NCBI RefSeq assembly: GCF_024706985.1
Contig: NZ_JAMCCX010000028.1
Span: 124,001 to 188,000, forward strand
DNA: 64,000 nt
DNA from: Alicyclobacillus sp. SP_1
GTDB taxonomy: Bacteria; Bacillota; Bacilli; Alicyclobacillales; Alicyclobacillaceae
Direction of reading: 5' to 3'
Made by a program: the position numbers and the translations under genes. Under the pieces are notes generated by a model that did no database searches, had not been told where the DNA came from, and saw nothing but the letters and a program-made list of their open reading frames with translations. Positions 60,278 through 64,000 of the stretch are shown here, piece after piece (the first letter of the stretch is position 1; each line of letters begins with the position of its first letter).

Positions 60278-62335
60278 GTGATAGAGTTGTTTGAAGATAA
60301 ATGGTATACGGCTTCCGGGAGTGAGCGATGGCGCCAACCGGGGAAAATCGGGACTCTGGAGTTGCCCCACCGCTTGTTGATGGGCTCGATGCATCTCGGA
60401 TTGGAGGCGAGCAGCGAACATCTGCCGCGGCTTATCGCTTTTTATGTCGAGCGCGTTCGAGGGCAAGCGGCACTCATCATCACGGGAGGCGTCGCGGTTT
60501 CTCGAGAAGGTTCATCGCATCGCATGTTCTGTCTACTCGAAGAAGAGCACGCTGCTATGCTTCAGAAACTGGCTGGGGCAGTGCATGAAGCTGGCGGCCG
60601 TATCGCTATGCAACTCTTTCACTCGGGTCGCTACGCCCATTCAGCGGAGACTGGGGAAGCGGCGGTTGCTCCCAGTCCGGTCGCCTCGCGATTGACCGGA
60701 GAAATGCCGCGAGAACTGAGCGTCGAGGACATCCTGCACCTTGTCGGGCGTTATGCGGCGGCGGCCGTCAAGGCTCGTCAGCTGGGCTACGATGCGATTG
60801 AAATCATGGGTTCTGAAGGATATCTGCTCAATCAGTTTCTCTCGCCGCTGACGAATCATCGGGAGGATGACTATGGCGGCTCTGCAGAGAAGCGGCGCAA
60901 ATTCCCTCTCGATGTGGTCAAAGGGATACGAGCGGCGGTCGGTTCCGACTTTCCAATCATTTTTCGGATGTCTGGTGTGGACTTGATGGCGGGAAGCACT
61001 ACTCTCGAAGAAACCTATGATTTGGCTGTCGCGCTCGAGGAGGCGGGGGTGGATGCGCTCAACATCGGCGTTGGCTGGCATGAGTCGACCGTGCCGACGG
61101 TCGCTGCAGTCGTTCCCCGCGCCGCCTTTTCCCCTATTGTTGCGGCCATTCGTCAGCACGTGCAAGTTCCAGTCATCGCGGCCAATCGGATGAATGTACC
61201 GGAGGCATTTCAGCCGCTGTTTGAATCGGGTCAGGTGGACTTTGTGGCAGCAGCTCGACCATGGCTGGCAGATGCGGAGTTTGGCCGAAAAGTGTTGGAG
61301 GGTCGGCGCAGTCAAATGAATGTGTGCATTGCCTGCAACCAATCGTGTCTCGACCACACGCTGGTGAGACCGCTCATTCCGGCCAGTTGTCTGGTCAATC
61401 CTCGCGCCGGGTTTGAGGCGGAGCGCCCGCTTTCAAAAGCAGACGTTGCACTTCGGGTTGCCGTCCTTGGCGGTGGTCCGGCAGGCTTGGAAGCGGCGAG
61501 AGTGGCGGCGCTGCGCGGCCACGCCGTCACGCTGTTTGAAGCGGCTGCGGAACTCGGAGGGCAGTTTCGGTATGCAGCGCGTATTCCTGACAAGGAAGAA
61601 TTTTACGAGACCTTGCGCTATTATCGCGTGATGTTGGCAGAGTTGGGAGTGGACGTCCGCCTTGAGACCGAGCCAACGGCCGCCGACTTGCAGGGATTTC
61701 AGTCGATTCTGGTGGCGACGGGTGTGCGTCCTCACATCCCAGACTTGCCTGGCACGGAGCTTCCGCACGTGCGCACCTACGTCGACATCTTGACGCAAGG
61801 CTTTGCTGATGCACAAGAGATTGTCTTGGTCGGCGCAGGAGGAATTGCCTGTGATGTGGCCAAATATATAACAGAGCGGGTTCGGCCGAATGCGGCGGTG
61901 AATCAGTTTTTGACGGAGATTGGCGCTCCGTTGACGTCGGTTCACAGGCCCAACGTCACGATGGTCGCTCGGTCGAAGCGCGTTGCGTCCGGCGTTGGCA
62001 GGACGACAAGATGGATTGTCCGCAGCGAGTTGACGGCGAGTGGGGTCCGCATATTGACGGAGTGTAGGCCAGTGGAAATTGTTCCAGGAGGCCTTCGCGT
62101 TCAAGGTCAAGGCGTGACAGAAGCGACTCTGATTGGCGCGGATTTAGTCGTGCTCTGCACCGGACAGCGACCACAACAGGCGGTGCTTCAGGAACTCGGA
62201 GACGACCCACGCGTTCTTTGCATCGGCGGCGCGCGGGACAGCGCAGGGCTGACTGCGGCAAGGGCGATACGCGAGGGTTTTGATGCGGCTTACCGACTGG
62301 GGCAGGAGACTGCTGAAGACGGACAGGCCGTTTGA
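60278..62335 (+). CDS. 2,4-dienoyl-CoA reductase-like FMN/FAD/Fe-S flavoprotein
   Basis: The 685 residues follow the FadH plan: FMN barrel with MQLFHSGRYAHS near residue 111 and EIMGSEGYLLNQFLSPLTNHR near 172 (quoted in part), Fe-S ligands CIACNQSCLDHTL and a later Cys in PASCLVNPRAG near 350, FAD domain VAVLGGGPAGLEAARVAALRG near 388, and a NAD-binding segment VLVGAGGIACDVAKY near 517. Unlike the DgcA-like relative at 41 kb, the canonical four-cysteine cluster of dienoyl-CoA reductases is kept. GTG 60278 follows AAAAGGAAC. AnsM-type enzymes of cyclohexanecarboxyl synthesis belong here. Confidence 0.88.
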   Translation: MIELFEDKWYTASGSERWRQPGKIGTLELPHRLLMGSMHLGLEASSEHLPRLIAFYVERVRGQAALIITGGVAVSREGSSHRMFCLLEEEHAAMLQKLAGAVHEAGGRIAMQLFHSGRYAHSAETGEAAVAPSPVASRLTGEMPRELSVEDILHLVGRYAAAAVKARQLGYDAIEIMGSEGYLLNQFLSPLTNHREDDYGGSAEKRRKFPLDVVKGIRAAVGSDFPIIFRMSGVDLMAGSTTLEETYDLAVALEEAGVDALNIGVGWHESTVPTVAAVVPRAAFSPIVAAIRQHVQVPVIAANRMNVPEAFQPLFESGQVDFVAAARPWLADAEFGRKVLEGRRSQMNVCIACNQSCLDHTLVRPLIPASCLVNPRAGFEAERPLSKADVALRVAVLGGGPAGLEAARVAALRGHAVTLFEAAAELGGQFRYAARIPDKEEFYETLRYYRVMLAELGVDVRLETEPTAADLQGFQSILVATGVRPHIPDLPGTELPHVRTYVDILTQGFADAQEIVLVGAGGIACDVAKYITERVRPNAAVNQFLTEIGAPLTSVHRPNVTMVARSKRVASGVGRTTRWIVRSELTASGVRILTECRPVEIVPGGLRVQGQGVTEATLIGADLVVLCTGQRPQQAVLQELGDDPRVLCIGGARDSAGLTAARAIREGFDAAYRLGQETAEDGQAV

Positions 62336-62432
62336 CACAGTAAAAAATCAGATGTTGGGGGGGAGGTAGAAACGTGCATCGAGGTAGGCCCCGCGCACGT
62401 GCCTGGTCCTCGTTTGCCTGGTTCTACCGAGG

Positions 62433-63218
62433 TTGATGACGGGTGTACTCGAAGGGAAAAATGTTCTGGTGACGGGCAGCAGTCGTGGCATTGGCCGGGC
62501 GTCAGCCCTTGCGATGGCGCGGGCTGGAGCAAACGTCGTCGTCCATTATCGACGAGACGGCAACGCAGCTGAAGAGACAGCGAATGAAATCCGCGGCTTG
62601 GGTAAACAAGCACTGGTGTTGAAAGCGGAAATCGAGTCAGAGGACGAACTTCGTGCGATGTTTGACCGCATCAAGGACGAATTTGGGCACCTCGATGTGC
62701 TCATGGCCAATGCTGCGGCCAGCGCCTTTAAGCCGATTGCCGACCTTAAGGGTTATCATTTAGACCGTACATATCGCGTCGTGTTACACAGCCTGGTGCA
62801 GTGTGTGCAGTTGGCGGTACCACTGATGGCTGGCCGCCAAGGCAGGATTATCACCATGTCAAGCATGGGCAGTCGCTTCACGTTGCCGCGCTATGCTGCG
62901 CTTGGCACGGCGAAAGCCGCACTGGAGTCTCTGACCCGTTACATCGCGGCAGAGTATGGTCCAGAGGGAATCACCTGCAACGCCTTGAATCCTGGCGTGG
63001 TCGCGACCGAATCCGCGAAGTTTTACGGAGCGGACCACTACGACGCTTACGAGCGAGATGTACTCGCTCACACGCCGCTAGGACGGCTTGCAGAACCGGA
63101 AGATATCGCGGATGTAGCGGTGTTTTTAGCGAGTGATGCGGCGCGTTTCATCACCGGTCAGACGATTCGCGTTGATGGCGGTTTGACGCTTACGACCGGA
63201 GGATTCGAGAGTTTCTAA
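62433..63218 (+). CDS. FabL/ChcA-like enoyl reductase of the SDR family
   Basis: SDR of about 260 residues: LVTGSSRGIGRASALAMARAG near residue 11 (in part), VHYRRDG (basic residues suggest NADPH), VLMANAAASAFKPIADL. The active-site tyrosine and lysine are spaced Y-x6-K (RYAALGTAKAALE). Y-x6-K rather than Y-x3-K is the mark of enoyl-ACP reductase III (FabL) and related enoyl reductases, so an enoyl rather than ketone substrate is expected. Adjacent TTG 62433 and ATG 62436 starts have only CGAGG nearby. An ACP gene follows 33 bases after the stop. Confidence 0.87.
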   Translation: MMTGVLEGKNVLVTGSSRGIGRASALAMARAGANVVVHYRRDGNAAEETANEIRGLGKQALVLKAEIESEDELRAMFDRIKDEFGHLDVLMANAAASAFKPIADLKGYHLDRTYRVVLHSLVQCVQLAVPLMAGRQGRIITMSSMGSRFTLPRYAALGTAKAALESLTRYIAAEYGPEGITCNALNPGVVATESAKFYGADHYDAYERDVLAHTPLGRLAEPEDIADVAVFLASDAARFITGQTIRVDGGLTLTTGGFESF

Positions 63219-63251
63219 GACGACAGACACACAGCGAGGGGTGCTTTCACC

Positions 63252-63500
63252 ATGACGAGAGAAGAAATTCAGAACCGGATTGCCAAGGTCATCACCGCAC
63301 AACTTCAAATGTCCGAGGATTCCATTCAGCCGGACAGTCACTTTGTGGACGATCTCGGTGCAGACTCCCTAGACTTGACAGAGCTTGTGGTTGCGTTTGA
63401 AGATGAGTTCAATTTGGAGATTCCAGACTCGGATTTCAATCATGTGACGACCGTTCGTGGGGTTGTCGATTACCTTGAAAAGCGCATTCAGCAGTCCTGA
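63252..63500 (+). CDS. acyl carrier protein
   Basis: 82-residue ACP with the phosphopantetheine serine in DDLGADSLDLTELVVAFED near residue 39; acidic helix II follows. The sequence is close to fatty-acid ACPs. Its place among ligases and reductases, without fabD/F/G-type neighbours, suggests a dedicated carrier for pathway intermediates. The start ATG has only a moderate ribosome site (GAGGGG at 63237-63242). Confidence 0.93.
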   Translation: MTREEIQNRIAKVITAQLQMSEDSIQPDSHFVDDLGADSLDLTELVVAFEDEFNLEIPDSDFNHVTTVRGVVDYLEKRIQQS

Positions 63501-63559
63501 CGTGCTCGCATTTGGGTACATTCTGTCGAGCGGAGGATGAAGTAAAGGAGACGACTGCC

Positions 63560-64000
63560 ATGCATCACTTTCCCGGAATGGTGTTGACGGAGGCGCGCGC
63601 CAAGGCATATCTGGAGCAGGGGATATGGGCGAACGAGTCGTACGTGGACGTTCTCATGAAACAAGTCGCTGCCCATCCGAACGTCGAGCACCGCGATGAA
63701 AACCGCACCCTCACTTACCATGCATTGTGGCAAGAGGTGGAGAGCTTTGCCGCTTCGCTTTATCAACTCGGCGTGCGAAAGGGAGACCGTGTTGCGCTAC
63801 AACTGCCCAATTGCCTGGATTATGTTGTGGCGCTCTTTGCGACGGCGCGTCTCGGTGCTGTGTCCGTTCTGCTGCAAACCGACTTAGGGCGTGACCAACT
63901 TTTGTACAGCCTGAAAGCCTCTGGAGCGAAGGTTTGGGTGGTGACGGACAGTTTTCGCGGGGAGTCGCTTCTTGACACCGCGATGTCGGTACGCCAATCC
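63560..64000 (+). CDS. AMP-dependent ligase, EntE-like (5' part, runs off the window)
   Basis: An open frame of 147 codons continues to the window edge without a stop. ATG 63560 is nine bases after AAAGGAG (63544-63550). The product begins MHHFPGMVLTEARAKAYLEQ and has the N-terminal adenylate-forming fold: YVDVLMKQVAAHP, RTLTYHALWQEVESFAASL, LGVRKGDRVALQLPN, ALFATARLGAVSVL. The RVALQLPN segment resembles aryl-acid-AMP ligases that load a carrier protein. Adjacent to the ACP gene, it may charge that ACP. Catalytic motifs lie beyond the window. Confidence 0.85.
   Translation, partial: MHHFPGMVLTEARAKAYLEQGIWANESYVDVLMKQVAAHPNVEHRDENRTLTYHALWQEVESFAASLYQLGVRKGDRVALQLPNCLDYVVALFATARLGAVSVLLQTDLGRDQLLYSLKASGAKVWVVTDSFRGESLLDTAMSVRQS

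Noticed and set aside
60101-60466. Long N-terminal extension of the AMP ligase
   Set aside because: The upstream open frame crosses the divergent promoter and the start of the next gene; the ATG at 60100 has a good ribosome site and family-like start.

Overview
This window comes from a low- to mid-GC Gram-positive bacterium, most likely a member of the Bacillales close to Alicyclobacillaceae. The evidence is strong AGGAGG-type ribosome binding sites, GTG and TTG starts, tRNA genes with encoded CCA, ARG boxes of the Bacillus AhrC/ArgR type, an apparent TRAP-controlled trp leader, and a YjcZ-like small protein. There is no rRNA, CRISPR array, insertion sequence or prophage. The genus is an inference.

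Layout. (1) 0.1-4.1 kb: histidine degradation hutU-hutI-hutG. (2) 4.1-5.3 kb: a ten-gene tRNA cluster bounded by two identical tRNA-Ile genes. (3) 5.3-7.6 kb: trpG-trpE behind a leader with period-5 (G/U)AG triplets, which looks like a TRAP site with an SD-sequestering switch. (4) 7.6-10.7 kb: an unknown operon of one small protein and two proteins built from tandem YbjQ-like domains, next to pspA. (5) 11-25.8 kb: arginine supergroup argC-argB-argD, a divergent ArgA-like acetyltransferase, a large glutamate synthase-like protein, and argF-argG-argH-lysC. Three promoters there carry ARG-box pairs spaced about two helical turns apart; argJ is absent. (6) 26-30.6 kb: cytoplasmic formate dehydrogenase, a DUF1641 partner and fdhD. 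(7) 30.9-34.8 kb: serA-serC plus a HAD phosphatase that may be the missing serB. (8) 34.9-35.2 kb: three tRNAs. (9) 36.6-50.8 kb: a divergent glycine betaine uptake and demethylation regulon (OpuA transporter and formaldehyde dehydrogenase one way; DgcA-like, EtfA, EtfB, DgcB-like, Rieske ferredoxin, ferredoxin reductase, GbcA-like oxygenase and a GlcG-like protein the other way) around a shared control region with four AATCnTGATT motifs. (10) 51-55.9 kb: a DUF5131 protein, a TetR regulator and a sugar-type ABC importer lacking its ATPase. (11) 56-64 kb: thioesterase, SDR, acyl-CoA dehydrogenase, AMP ligase, flavin dienoyl-CoA reductase, FabL/ChcA-like reductase, ACP and the start of an EntE-like ligase. 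This last set resembles the machinery that makes cyclohexanecarboxyl starter units for omega-alicyclic lipids.

Metabolically the parts connect. Betaine demethylation releases formaldehyde, which the adjacent dehydrogenase turns into formate, and the formate dehydrogenase oxidises formate to CO2. Histidine and glutamine feed glutamate for arginine. Shikimate-derived carbon is the proposed input to the last cluster. Functional statements are family-level readings of translated sequence; no database search was possible.
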